Source: Streptomyces mirabilis (GTDB lineage Bacteria; Actinomycetota; Actinomycetes; Streptomycetales; Streptomycetaceae). Taken from it: a stretch of DNA of 64,000 bases. The translations under genes and the position numbers were made by a program. The notes below the pieces were generated by a model. That model worked only from the letters and a program-made list of their open reading frames with translations. It was not told the DNA's origin and made no database searches. The stretch covers positions 5,456,001 through 5,520,000 of the forward strand of contig NZ_CP074102.1 in assembly GCF_018310535.1 (NCBI RefSeq), read 5' to 3'. Shown piece by piece: positions 1 to 9,174 of this stretch (position 1 is its first letter; every line of letters begins with the position of its first letter).

Positions 1-796
1 GCGAGTACGCGACCCGCAGCCCGCGCACCCCACCCTCAAGGGCCTCGACGAACGACCCGCCCACCGGCCCGAGCGCCGACCAGTCACGGGCGTCCGGCCC
101 GCTGATCACGTCCATCATCAGCGCCGCGTCGGCCGCGTCCCGTGTCATCGGCCCCACGTGCGAGAGCGTCCCGAACGCGCTCGCGGGGTACAGCGGCACC
201 CTCCCGTACGTCGGCTTCAGGCCGAAGATCCCGCAGAACGCGGCCGGGATGCGCACACTGCCGCCGCCGTCCGTGCCCAGCGCCAGCGGTCCCGCCCCGA
301 GCGCGACGGCCGCCGCGCTGCCGCCGCTGGAGCCGCCCGCCGTGCGCGTGACGTCGTACGGATTGCGGGTGACCCCCGACAGCGGCGAATCCGTGACGCC
401 CTTCCAGCCGAACTCGGGTGTCGTCGTCTTCCCGAGGAACACCGCCCCGTGCTCGCGCAGCCGGGCGACGGACGGCGCGTCCTCGTCCCAACTCCCCTGT
501 GGGTCAACGGTCTTGGAGCCACGCAGGGTCGGTCCGCCACGCAGCAGCAGGATGTCCTTGACGGAGACCGGTACCCCGTCCAGCAGCCCGGCCGGCTCAC
601 CCCGCCGCCAGCGGTCCGCGGACCGCGCCGCCCGCGCGAGGGCCGCGTCCGCGTCGAGACGTACGAACGCGTTCACGGCCCGCTGGATCTCCACGGCCCT
701 GCGCAACGCCGCCCGCGTGGCGTCCACGGGGCTGAACTCGCCCTTGCGGTAGCCGTCGAGGAGTTGTACCGCGGTCAGCTCGACGAGTTCCGGCAT
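1..796 (-). CDS. Amidase, amidase-signature family (C-terminus beyond window)
   Basis: About 265 N-terminal residues are visible and the gene runs off the left edge. The amidase-signature region is clear. GVPVSVKD carries the likely catalytic Lys80, GGSSGGSAAA (about residues 154-163) holds the cis-Ser156, and GTDGGGS (about 174-180) ends in the likely nucleophile Ser180. The family hydrolyses amides to carboxylate and ammonia through a Ser-cisSer-Lys triad, and no signal peptide is seen, so it should be cytoplasmic. The start ATG lies about 30 bases downstream of the 2-hydroxyacid dehydrogenase stop on the same strand, so the two are probably one transcript. With the racemase-fold enzymes facing it, a role in degrading an amide or hydantoin-like compound is a reasonable inference. 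The substrate is unknown. Confidence 0.88.
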   Translation of the reverse strand, partial: MPELVELTAVQLLDGYRKGEFSPVDATRAALRRAVEIQRAVNAFVRLDADAALARAARSADRWRRGEPAGLLDGVPVSVKDILLLRGGPTLRGSKTVDPQGSWDEDAPSVARLREHGAVFLGKTTTPEFGWKGVTDSPLSGVTRNPYDVTRTAGGSSGGSAAAVALGAGPLALGTDGGGSVRIPAAFCGIFGLKPTYGRVPLYPASAFGTLSHVGPMTRDAADAALMMDVISGPDARDWSALGPVGGSFVEALEGGVRGLRVAYS

Positions 797-825
797 CGGC
801 CCCTCCAGGGGAAGTCGAGGAAGTC

Positions 826-1842
826 TCAGTGTCCCGGTACGTATCCGCGCTTCTTGTCGACCACGTTCGGCAGCGGTCTGCCCGCCTCCCAGCGCTCGTA
901 CATCTCCACGAACTGTGCCCCGAGTTCGTCCCGCCAGCCGACCGTGTCCCCGCTCATGTGCGGCGACACGATCAGCCCGGGGACATCCCACAGCGGGCTG
1001 TCCGGGCCGAGTGGCTCGTCCTGGAAGACATCGAGGGCCGCGCCCGCGATCCACCGCTTCGACAGCGCCTCGGCGAGCGCGTCCTCGACGACCAACTGCC
1101 CCCGGCCGACGTTGATGAAGCGCGCCGAGGGCTGCATCATTCCGAAGCGCCGCGCGTCGAACATGCCGTACGTGGCCTCCGTGAGCGGCGCCGCCGACAC
1201 CACCCAGTCGGCGCGCGCCATCAGCCGGTCGAGCTCCTCGGGCCCGTGGATCCCGGTGCGCGCGGTACGCCCCACCAGGGCCGTCGTCACCTCGAGCGCC
1301 TTGAGCGTCTTGACGATCGTCCGCCCGATCGGTCCGGAACCGACCACACACGCGCGCGTGCCCGCCACCCGCTGCGACTCCCGGTGCCGCCACTCCCGCT
1401 GCCGCTGCAGGTCCCACGTCCTCGGCAGGTCCTTGGCCATCGCGAGGACCAGTGCGGCGACGTACTCGGCGATCGGCCGGTCGAAGATCCCGCGCGCGTT
1501 GGTCACCACCGTGTCGGACGCGGCGAGTTCGGGACACATGAGGTGGTCGACGCCCGCGCTCGCCGTGTGCACCCAGCGCGGCCGGGGACCCTCGCCGGGC
1601 CAGGCGCGGCGCACCGCGTGCGAGGTGAAGTCCCAGACCAGCAGTACGTCCGCGCGCGGCAGCCGCTCGGCCAGCGTCGACTCGTCGGCGTGCTCGATCC
1701 GCACCCGGCCGGTGAGTCTGCCGAGGCGCGGGAGCGGCTCGGCGTCCAGGACTAGGAGGGTGGTGCGGGATCCGGCGCCGGACCCGGATGCCGGGGCCGA
1801 CGCGGATACGGGGCGGGGCGGGCGAGGGAAACCGTTTCGCAA
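826..1842 (-). CDS. D-2-hydroxyacid dehydrogenase (NAD-dependent)
   Basis: A 2-hydroxyacid dehydrogenase with a Rossmann NAD-binding motif VVGSGPIGRTI, the catalytic-region Arg in NVGRGQLVVEDAL, and SPHMSGDT with the catalytic His. It should reduce a 2-keto acid to a D-2-hydroxyacid, or the reverse. The N-terminus is uncertain. The frame stays open to a GTG at 1980, but the extra residues are Pro/Ser/Gly-rich and unlike the family. I chose the TTG at 1842, about 28 codons before the conserved TLLVLDAEP strand, since no ATG or GTG lies between. A palindrome at 1837-1847 covers this start, which suggests operator control of the gene. It is probably co-transcribed with the downstream amidase. 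Confidence 0.85.
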   Translation of the reverse strand: MRNGFPRPPRPVSASAPASGSGAGSRTTLLVLDAEPLPRLGRLTGRVRIEHADESTLAERLPRADVLLVWDFTSHAVRRAWPGEGPRPRWVHTASAGVDHLMCPELAASDTVVTNARGIFDRPIAEYVAALVLAMAKDLPRTWDLQRQREWRHRESQRVAGTRACVVGSGPIGRTIVKTLKALEVTTALVGRTARTGIHGPEELDRLMARADWVVSAAPLTEATYGMFDARRFGMMQPSARFINVGRGQLVVEDALAEALSKRWIAGAALDVFQDEPLGPDSPLWDVPGLIVSPHMSGDTVGWRDELGAQFVEMYERWEAGRPLPNVVDKKRGYVPGH

Positions 1843-1847
1843 TGCGA
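1828..1847. promoter_or_regulatory. Overlapping palindromes, candidate operator of the divergent locus
   Basis: Two short palindromes sit side by side. GAAACCGTTTC (1828-1838) has 5-base arms and one central base. TCGCAATGCGA (1837-1847) also has perfect 5-base arms around one central base. The TCGCA-N-TGCGA form resembles operators bound by IclR-family repressors, which often control aromatic-acid and allantoin/hydantoin catabolism. No regulator gene is visible in the window for this locus. Confidence 0.4.
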
Positions 1848-1964
1848 GTCCGCTTTCCTGAGAGTTCCGAAGAGTCCCGAAGGGTTTCGGAGGCTTCCTG
1901 AGTTCCTGAGAGGACGAACCCGCGGGGCGGGTGGGGGTGGCCGGAGCCGTCTGAGATGCGCGGA

Positions 1965-1993
1965 TTGACCACGCTCGCACCCGAACCTACCTT
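1965..1993 (+). promoter_or_regulatory. Candidate vegetative promoter for the racemase-fold pair
   Basis: TTGACC at 1965-1970 and TACCTT at 1988-1993 are separated by exactly 17 bases, matching the HrdB (sigma-70 type) pattern of Streptomyces. Transcription would start about 60 bases before the ATG at 2058. Confidence 0.5.
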
Positions 1994-2057
1994 CGTCAAC
2001 ACGGACGCACACACGGTCCGTTGCCCCTTCGTCTCCCTTCGTGAGGCCGGTGCTGCC

Positions 2058-2840
2058 ATGGACGTCTCCTTTCTCGGCGGCCCCCGCCCACAGCGCGGGA
2101 TCGGCGTCGTCGCCCCCTTCGACTTCGCCCTCGACCGCGAGCTGTGGCGCTGGGTCCCCGACGACGTCTCCCTGCATCTGACCCGCACCCCGTTCGTGCC
2201 GGTCGAGGTGAGCCTCGACCTGGCCCGCCTGGTCTCCGAGCACGAGACGCTCTCCGACGCAGTCCGCGCGCTGAACGCGGTCGCGCCCGAGGTCGTGGCG
2301 TACGCGTGCACCTCCGGAAGCTTCGTCGGCGGGGTCGCGGGCGAGCGGGCGATGTGCGAGGCGATGACGCGGGCGGGGGAGGTGGCGTCGCTGACCACCT
2401 CCGGCGCACTGCTGGAGGCGCTCACCGAGCTGGCCGCCCACCGCATCGCTCTCGTCACCCCCTACACGGTCTCGGTGACCCAGTCCCTGGAGGAGTACCT
2501 CGCCGAGGCGGGCGTCCATGTCACCGGGCGCGCCTTCATGGGCTTGACCAGGCACATCTGGAAAGTCCCGTACCGTGATGTGGTCGACATGGCCCGACGC
2601 GCGGTGCGAGGCGAAGGGGCCGACGCCCTCTTCATCAGCTGCACCAACCTGCCGACGTACGACGTCATCCCCCAGTTGGAGGCGGAACTGCGCATACCGG
2701 TGATCTCGGCCAACCAGGTGACGATGTGGGCGGCGCTGCGTCACCTGGGTACCCGGGCGGTGGGCCCCTATCAGCGGCTGATCGATCAGTCCGCCCGCGG
2801 GGGACCTGTACTGCCGGAAGAACAGGAAGGTTGGGCATGA
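2058..2840 (+). CDS. Asp/Glu racemase superfamily enzyme, maleate isomerase-like
   Basis: 260 residues. The fold is that of maleate cis-trans isomerase, arylmalonate decarboxylase and Asp/Glu/hydantoin racemase. Both hallmark cysteines are present: Cys84 in YACTSGSF and Cys195 in FISCTNLP. In the family these two residues act as paired acid/base or nucleophile. The ATG at 2058 gives the normal N-terminal length, and upstream codons in this frame overlap the promoter region. Its stop overlaps the start of the next gene in an ATGA, so the two are translationally coupled. The likely substrate is a maleate-like or alpha-substituted dicarboxylate, but this cannot be read from sequence. Confidence 0.82.
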   Translation: MDVSFLGGPRPQRGIGVVAPFDFALDRELWRWVPDDVSLHLTRTPFVPVEVSLDLARLVSEHETLSDAVRALNAVAPEVVAYACTSGSFVGGVAGERAMCEAMTRAGEVASLTTSGALLEALTELAAHRIALVTPYTVSVTQSLEEYLAEAGVHVTGRAFMGLTRHIWKVPYRDVVDMARRAVRGEGADALFISCTNLPTYDVIPQLEAELRIPVISANQVTMWAALRHLGTRAVGPYQRLIDQSARGGPVLPEEQEGWA

Positions 2841-3568
2841 CCGCACTCGGATTCCTCTACCCGGGCCACTCGGCCGAGGACGACTACCCGCGCATCGAAC
2901 AGCTCCTGGGCAGCGACGTCCGCCTGCAGCTGGTGCACACGGACATCGGGGAGGACGCCCACCGGATCGACGCGCTGCGCGAGATGGGCTCGGCGGCCCG
3001 GCTCTCGGCGGGCGTCGAGGAGCTGCGGCTGTCCGGCGCGGAGGCCGTGGTCTGGGCGTGCACCAGCGGCAGCTTCGTGTACGGCTGGGAGGGCGCCCAC
3101 GAGCAGGTACGCGCCCTGGCCCGGGCCGCCGGGCTGCCCGCCTCCTCCACGTCCTTCGCGTTCGCGCACGCCGTCCGGGAGATCGGGGCCCGCAGGGTCG
3201 CGATCGCGGCGACCTATCCGCAGGACGTGGCGGACCTTTTCGTCGCGTTCCTTCGGGACGCGGGAGTGGAGGTCGTGTCGAGCAGGGCCTCCGGGATCAT
3301 CACGGCGGCGGAGGTCGGGACCTGGGGCGAGGCGGAGGTCCTCGAGCTCGCCCGGGCCGGCGACCATCCCGACGCGGACGCCGTCCTTGTCCCCGACACG
3401 GCCCTCCATACGGCGGCGCACCTGCCGGCCCTGGAGAAGGACCTCTCCAAGCCGGTCCTCACCGCCAATCAGGTCACGGTCTGGGAGGCCCTACGCCTCG
3501 CCGACCGCAAGGTGAACGCCCCCACCCTGGGCACCCTCTTCACAAAGGAGCCCATCATCCAGGTGTAA
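2837..3568 (+). CDS. Asp/Glu racemase superfamily paralogue lacking the second cysteine
   Basis: 243 residues, same fold and same length class as the upstream gene, starting at the ATG of an ATGA overlap. The first conserved cysteine is kept (Cys75, WACTSGSF). At the aligned position of the second, the sequence reads VPDTALHT with Asp187 instead of Cys, so the usual two-cysteine chemistry is not available. It may be a one-cysteine enzyme, since arylmalonate decarboxylase also works with a single cysteine (though the other one). It may instead be the non-catalytic partner of its neighbour in a heteromer. Function is inferred from fold only. Confidence 0.75.
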   Translation: MTALGFLYPGHSAEDDYPRIEQLLGSDVRLQLVHTDIGEDAHRIDALREMGSAARLSAGVEELRLSGAEAVVWACTSGSFVYGWEGAHEQVRALARAAGLPASSTSFAFAHAVREIGARRVAIAATYPQDVADLFVAFLRDAGVEVVSSRASGIITAAEVGTWGEAEVLELARAGDHPDADAVLVPDTALHTAAHLPALEKDLSKPVLTANQVTVWEALRLADRKVNAPTLGTLFTKEPIIQV

Positions 3569-3780
3569 CGCCCCCGGGGGTGTGCACTTCGTCTGCGGCT
3601 GGGTGGGGGGCCCATCGCGCAGTTCCCCGCGCCCCTGAAAGCCCCTGGCACGCACCTTTCAGCCTGTCCGGCGTTTGAGGACGAGCCCTTCGGGTGATGC
3701 GGGGGCCCGGGGGGCGCAGCGCCCCCTGGCGGGGTTGAAGGGGCGGCGGGGCGAGAGACTCCCGGCCCGCGTACCGGGGT
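3569..3780. repeat. Streptomyces-type dispersed intergenic repeat
   Basis: This gap contains GCGCAGTTCCCCGCGCCCCT (3618-3637) and GTCCGGCGTTTGAGGACGAG (3666-3685), followed by a GC-rich ggggg/ccccc stretch. Both blocks are familiar as short repeats scattered between Streptomyces genes. Related copies occur near 9991 (inverted) and 19757. I see no gene here. Confidence 0.6.
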
Positions 3781-3859
3781 GCGGTGCCGGGAATAAGCGG
3801 GGACTGTCTCCTGTTGGCGCTCGGAGGACAGCAACACGTACGCAACAGGAGGCACCCCG

Positions 3860-4954
<1,095 letters not shown>

Positions 4955-4972
4955 CGCCCGTTCGCCGTCGAG

Positions 4973-5014
4973 CTCTCTGTCAGAAGCTCTCCGTCAGGAG
5001 CTCGCCGTCAAGAG
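4973..5014. repeat. Three tandem 14-bp units at the 3' end of the GGDEF-EAL gene
   Basis: Three degenerate 14-base units of the form CTCTCYGTCARRAG lie end to end across the stop codon (4994-4996). In neighbouring frames they give near-duplicate tails, LLTASS and LLTESF, so the last codons of this gene probably arose by slippage. Confidence 0.5.
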
Positions 5015-7075
5015 GGCGGAGATACGATCCGGCGCCACCGGGCGGGAGTACAGCCAGCCCTGCCCGGTGTCGCAGCCGATCCCGCGCAGCCGGGTGGCCT
5101 GGGAGGCGGTCTCCACGCATTCGGCGGTGACCGTCAGGCCGAGCCGGTGGGCGAGTTGGATGAGGGCCTCGACGATGACCTCGTCGGCGGGGTTGGGGTG
5201 GGCGCCGCCGTCGGGCCCCTCGTACTGGAAGCCGCGGACGAAGGAGCCGTCCAGCTTCAGGACGGAGACCGGCAGGCGGCTGAGGTAGGCGAGGTTGGAG
5301 TAGCCGGTGCCGAAGTCGTCGATGGCGATGCGGACGCCCATGTCGCTGAGGGACTGGAGAGCCTGGAGAGGCCGCCCGGCCGAGCCCATCACCGCCGACT
5401 CCGTCAGCTCCAACTGGAGCAGATGCGGGGCGAGACCCGTCTCCGCGAGGATCTCCGCCACGTCCGCGACCAGGTCGGAGTCCCACACCTGCCGTACGGC
5501 GACGTTGACGCTGACGAAGATCGGCGCCGCGTCCGGGTGGTCCAGCTGCCAACGGCGGGCCTGGCGGCAGGCCGTGGCCAGTACCCAACGGCCCAGCTGC
5601 ACGATCGAACCGTCTTCCTCGGCCAATCCGATGAACCGATTCGGCGTCAGCGTGCCGAACTGCGGATGGTTCCAGCGGACCAGCGCCTCGACCCCGCGCA
5701 CCCCGCCGTCCTCCATGCCCACCAAGGGCTGGTACTCCAGGGCGAATTCGTTCCGGTCGATCGCCGCCCGGAGCGTGGAGGAGAGCGCCTGACGGGTCAT
5801 CCGGTGGGCGTTGCGCTCCGGGTCGAACAGCGTCCAGCGGCCCTTGCCGTCCGCCTTCGCCCAGTACAGCGTGGTGTCCGCGGCCTGCATCAGATGGGTC
5901 GCGGACGTCCCGGCGGCGCGCCGCTCGACGACCCCGATCGACGCGGAGACCGACAGCCGTTGCCCCGAGAGGTCGAAGGGCGCCTGCAGTGACTTCAGGA
6001 CGGACTCGGCGAGGTCGGCCAACTGGTCCGTCCCTGTCGAGTCCTCGACCAGCAGGGCGAACTCGTCGCCGCCCAGCCGGGCGACCAGGGGAGTGGCCCC
6101 CCGGGCGTAACCCGCCTCGTCGGCGCAGCGCGTCAGCCGTTCGGCCACGGCCGCGAGCAGCCGGTCGCCGACCCGGTGGCCGAGCGTGTCGTTGACCGCC
6201 TTGAACCCGTCCAGGTCCAGATAGCAGAGCCCGATCCGGCCGGTGCCGCCCTCCTCGTACGCCTCCGCCTCCAGGGCGGACGAGAGCCGCTCGAAGAACA
6301 ACGTGCGGTTGGGCAGCCGGGTCACCGGGTCGTGCATCTGCAAGTGCCGCAGCCGCGCCTGGAGTTCACGGCGGGCGCTGATGTCTGCGATGGACAGCAG
6401 CACCGCCTCCTCCTGCGCGGGCAGCGGAGCGACCGTCACCTGCACCCAGAGCGAGTGCCCGTCGGGGTGCTTGAGGCGACGGGTGCAGCGCAGCCGGGCC
6501 TGCCGGCCGCGCAGTACCTCGCGGTACGCGTGCCAGGTGCGGGCGTCGGAGGCCAGATCCACCAGATCGGCCGCGATCCGCCCCACGAGCGCGCCCGATC
6601 CGGTGCCGCACAGCGCGCCGAGCGAATCGTTGGCGGTGACGACCAGACCCTCGCGGTCGACCACGGCCATCGGAAGGGGCGCGGCGCCGAAGGCGGCACG
6701 GAACGCACCGGGAGATGTCGAGGTCCCGGCGGGTGGGACGAGCGCCGCATCGGGGACGGACTCGGAAATGCCAGGAATTGACTCGGGCGTGTCGGAGATG
6801 GACTCGGGCGTGTCGAGGGGGGACTCAGGCGTGTCGAGGGGGGACTCAGGCGTGTCGAGGGTGCCGAGGGGTGTTTCCGCCGGGGCGTACGAGCCGGGAG
6901 AGGCACCGGCGCAGGGGGATGCGCCGGGGGGTGAAACAGCGGAGACGGATGCGCTGGGAGGCACCCCGGCGTACGTACGAGGAGACGTACGCGGAGATGT
7001 GTCGATGTGACGCTCTGTGACGGCCGACCGGATGAGATCTGCCGTGGGCGTCGGCCCTTCGGACGTTCCGCTCAC
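4994..7075 (-). CDS. PAS-GGDEF-EAL cyclic-di-GMP turnover protein
   Basis: 693 residues with no membrane segment. A Pro/Ser/Thr-rich N-terminus (1-122, with TPESPLD repeats at about 75-100) precedes a PAS domain (about 125-235). Next come a GGDEF domain (motif RLGGDEFAL, 333-341) and an EAL domain (motif GVEALVRWNH, 461-470). The EAL active-site set looks complete (ELTES, DDFGTGYS, LKLD, ECVET), and the GGDEF motif is intact, so both diguanylate cyclase and phosphodiesterase activity are possible. In Streptomyces cyclic-di-GMP acts through BldD on development. The start shown is a GTG, but the low-complexity N-terminus means a later start cannot be excluded. Confidence 0.88.
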   Translation of the reverse strand: MSGTSEGPTPTADLIRSAVTERHIDTSPRTSPRTYAGVPPSASVSAVSPPGASPCAGASPGSYAPAETPLGTLDTPESPLDTPESPLDTPESISDTPESIPGISESVPDAALVPPAGTSTSPGAFRAAFGAAPLPMAVVDREGLVVTANDSLGALCGTGSGALVGRIAADLVDLASDARTWHAYREVLRGRQARLRCTRRLKHPDGHSLWVQVTVAPLPAQEEAVLLSIADISARRELQARLRHLQMHDPVTRLPNRTLFFERLSSALEAEAYEEGGTGRIGLCYLDLDGFKAVNDTLGHRVGDRLLAAVAERLTRCADEAGYARGATPLVARLGGDEFALLVEDSTGTDQLADLAESVLKSLQAPFDLSGQRLSVSASIGVVERRAAGTSATHLMQAADTTLYWAKADGKGRWTLFDPERNAHRMTRQALSSTLRAAIDRNEFALEYQPLVGMEDGGVRGVEALVRWNHPQFGTLTPNRFIGLAEEDGSIVQLGRWVLATACRQARRWQLDHPDAAPIFVSVNVAVRQVWDSDLVADVAEILAETGLAPHLLQLELTESAVMGSAGRPLQALQSLSDMGVRIAIDDFGTGYSNLAYLSRLPVSVLKLDGSFVRGFQYEGPDGGAHPNPADEVIVEALIQLAHRLGLTVTAECVETASQATRLRGIGCDTGQGWLYSRPVAPDRISALLTASS
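7008..7020. promoter_or_regulatory. BldD-box-like palindrome
   Basis: TGACGCTCTGTGA fits the TNAC-N5-GTNA pattern of BldD boxes. It lies inside the first codons of the GGDEF-EAL gene as called. BldD is known to control cyclic-di-GMP genes in Streptomyces, but the pattern fixes only six bases and can occur by chance. Confidence 0.3.
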
Positions 7076-7440
7076 CGCTCGCTCCCGCAGTGCACTCGTT
7101 CTTCGTATGGGTCTCTCGGGTGGTCGGCCGGTGCTGGACGGCCGAACAAGCCGTGTCCGTGCAGGAAAGTGTGCCGATCATAGAGGCTGGTTCCGGAGCC
7201 TTCCAGCCACAGTCCAGTGTCCCGGAACAACCACCGGTTCTGACAGATCGTTTCTGCCTGGATCTGGACCGGTTCCTGCGCCTGGCGATCACATGTGACG
7301 TTCCGTGAGTGTTCGGGGTGTCGTTCGGGGTTTCGGCTGCTCACGGCTCCTCACTCTTCTGGTGCAGGCAAACAGGGCGAAGTGTCACGAACTATCCCAG
7401 GCTGGGTGCGGTGTCCCGAAAACCGCATCCGGAGGTCGAC
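7076..7440. other. Divergent intergenic region, GGDEF-EAL gene / M6 protease
   Basis: No convincing gene. It contains a 10-base palindrome TCACATGTGA (7289-7298). GGAGG at 7431-7435 is the ribosome binding site of the protease. The open frame upstream of 7441 reads as ordinary non-coding sequence. Confidence 0.5.
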
Positions 7441-9105
7441 GTGCCGCGTCAGCGCCCCCTGAAGGGTCTCGCCCGAGAGGCCCTGTGGCGTCGAAGCCGT
7501 GATGTGCCGCGGGTTCCTGACGTCCTGACGGTTCTCGGCGTGCCGCGAGTCCTCGCTCGTCCGGGTGCGCGTCGGGCCTTCGCCCGTCCGGGTGTGCCGC
7601 GCTGGCGCAGCACCGCGGCCGTGTTCACCTCCATGTCGGCGCTGGCCGCTACTTCCCTGATCACGGGCCCCGCGCTCGCCGAACCCCTCTTCTCCCCCTG
7701 CGCCCTGAAGCGGACCGAGGCCCACCACTCGGAGGGCTTGGACACCTGGAACGCCGACTATCCGCGCCCCACCCGCCCCCTCGACGCGGTGCTCGTCTAT
7801 CTGTCCTTCCCGGACTCCCGGCCCCGCACCACGCCCGCCGAACTGACCGCCGACTACTTCCCGGCCACCAGCCAGTTCTTCGAGCGCGCCTCGTACGGCA
7901 AGTTCACACTGCGCCCGCATCCGCAGCGCGACTGGATCCGGATGCCGCACACCTCCACCTCGTACGCCATAAAGCGCGACTGGAACGCCGCGCGGCGCGG
8001 CGACTATCTGCGTGACGCGGTCGCCGCGGCCGACCGGCAGGTCGACTTCTCCCGCTACGACATCGTCTACTTCGTGGCCGACCCGGACGCGCCGGGCGTC
8101 GACTCCGACGCGACGAAGGTCGTCAACCTCGACACCCCCATCGAAGCCGACGGCAAGGACATCCGCCGCGTCGTCACGGTCTTCGAGAAGCACCCGCCGG
8201 ACCACCTCGTCCTCGCCCACGAGACGGGGCACGTCTTCGACCTGCCCGACCTCTACCACCGCCCCACCGACGGCAAGGGCGAATGGGACACCTACGTCGG
8301 CGACTGGGACCTCATGGGCAGCCAGTTCGGCCTCGCCCCCGACCTGTTCGGCTGGCACAAGTGGAAACTGGGCTGGCTGGAAACGCGCCAGGTGGCCTGT
8401 CTGCGGGAGCACGGGACCACGAGGCTGACGTTGGAGCCGCTGGGGTCGGGTCCGGTGACGGGCGGGGCGGGGACGGCGGCATCAGGAGCGCCGGTTTCCG
8501 TCGCGAGCGCCCCTGCCCTGGCCGGTCCGGCACCGGCTTCGGGCTCCGGGAGACCGCCCTCGGACTCGGAGGGCTCCGCCTCGGGTCCCTGGGGCTCGGT
8601 TCCCGGTCCCGGGGGGTCCGCCTCGGGCTCCGGGGCGCCCGTCTCGGGCCCCGTCTCCGACCCCGTCTCCGGGGGGTCTGTCCCGGGCTCCCGGGCGCGG
8701 ACCTCGGCCCTCTCGGCCTCGCGGGCGGTCCTGCCCACCTCGGCGCCGGGGGCGCGCATCTTCGGTTCCGGCCGCGGTACCAAATTGGCGGTCGTCCGTA
8801 CGGGTCCCGACAGTGCGCTGGCCTTCGAGGCGCGCACCTCGACGGGCAACGACGGCGCCACCTGCACACAGGGCATCCTGATCTACCGCATCCGCAGCGA
8901 GGCCGACTCCGGCGACGGCCCGGTCGAGGTCATCGACGCCCACCCGCACTCCGAGTCCTGCTGGGGTGAATCGGTCTACCCGCCCCTGGCGGACGCGCCC
9001 GTCGGACTCGGGGAGAGTTTCACGGTCCCCGGCGAGAAGGTGCGCGTCGAGGTCGAGGACCGGACGGCGTCCGGGGCGTGGACGGTGAAGATCACGACAG
9101 GCTGA
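7441..9105 (+). CDS. Secreted M6-family metalloprotease domain protein
   Basis: 554 residues from the GTG at 7441, chosen for the GGAGG five bases upstream. A long basic N-terminus leads into a hydrophobic signal segment (about 58-80) ending ALA-E, so export is likely. The zinc motif HETGH is at 260-264, followed by DLPDLY with a likely third ligand. This is the M6 (immune inhibitor A-like) pattern. A roughly 100-residue stretch (336-436) made almost only of Gly, Ser, Pro and Ala interrupts the region after the catalytic domain and looks like an expanded linker. The conserved C-terminal segment resumes at ARIFGSGRGTKLAV. Followed by a strong terminator. Confidence 0.82.
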   Translation: MPRQRPLKGLAREALWRRSRDVPRVPDVLTVLGVPRVLARPGARRAFARPGVPRWRSTAAVFTSMSALAATSLITGPALAEPLFSPCALKRTEAHHSEGLDTWNADYPRPTRPLDAVLVYLSFPDSRPRTTPAELTADYFPATSQFFERASYGKFTLRPHPQRDWIRMPHTSTSYAIKRDWNAARRGDYLRDAVAAADRQVDFSRYDIVYFVADPDAPGVDSDATKVVNLDTPIEADGKDIRRVVTVFEKHPPDHLVLAHETGHVFDLPDLYHRPTDGKGEWDTYVGDWDLMGSQFGLAPDLFGWHKWKLGWLETRQVACLREHGTTRLTLEPLGSGPVTGGAGTAASGAPVSVASAPALAGPAPASGSGRPPSDSEGSASGPWGSVPGPGGSASGSGAPVSGPVSDPVSGGSVPGSRARTSALSASRAVLPTSAPGARIFGSGRGTKLAVVRTGPDSALAFEARTSTGNDGATCTQGILIYRIRSEADSGDGPVEVIDAHPHSESCWGESVYPPLADAPVGLGESFTVPGEKVRVEVEDRTASGAWTVKITTG

Positions 9106-9136
9106 GCCCCTCGCCCGCGCGGAGCCGGGCACGCAA

Positions 9137-9164
9137 GAAGCCCCTCGCTTTCGCGAGGGGCTTC
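9137..9164. terminator. Hairpin terminator between M6 protease and tRNA-Lys
   Basis: A perfect 12-bp stem (GAAGCCCCTCGC and its complement) with a TTTC loop. It lies 31 bases after the protease stop and just beyond the 3' end of the convergent tRNA, so it can serve both strands. Confidence 0.8.
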
Positions 9165-9174
9165 TCACCGTCTG

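Noticed and set aside
158..1861. Long plus-strand open frame opposite the amidase and dehydrogenase
   Set aside because: Arg/Pro/Ala-rich translation with no domain. Very high GC leaves long antisense frames open, and the minus-strand frames carry recognisable enzymes.
1843..1980. N-terminal extension of the 2-hydroxyacid dehydrogenase to the GTG at 1980
   Set aside because: The added residues are low complexity, and the DNA carries an operator-like palindrome and a plus-strand promoter.
7289..7298. TCACATGTGA as a CRP site
   Set aside because: Only a 10-base dyad. The spacing between half-sites does not match the CRP consensus TGTGA-N6-TCACA.
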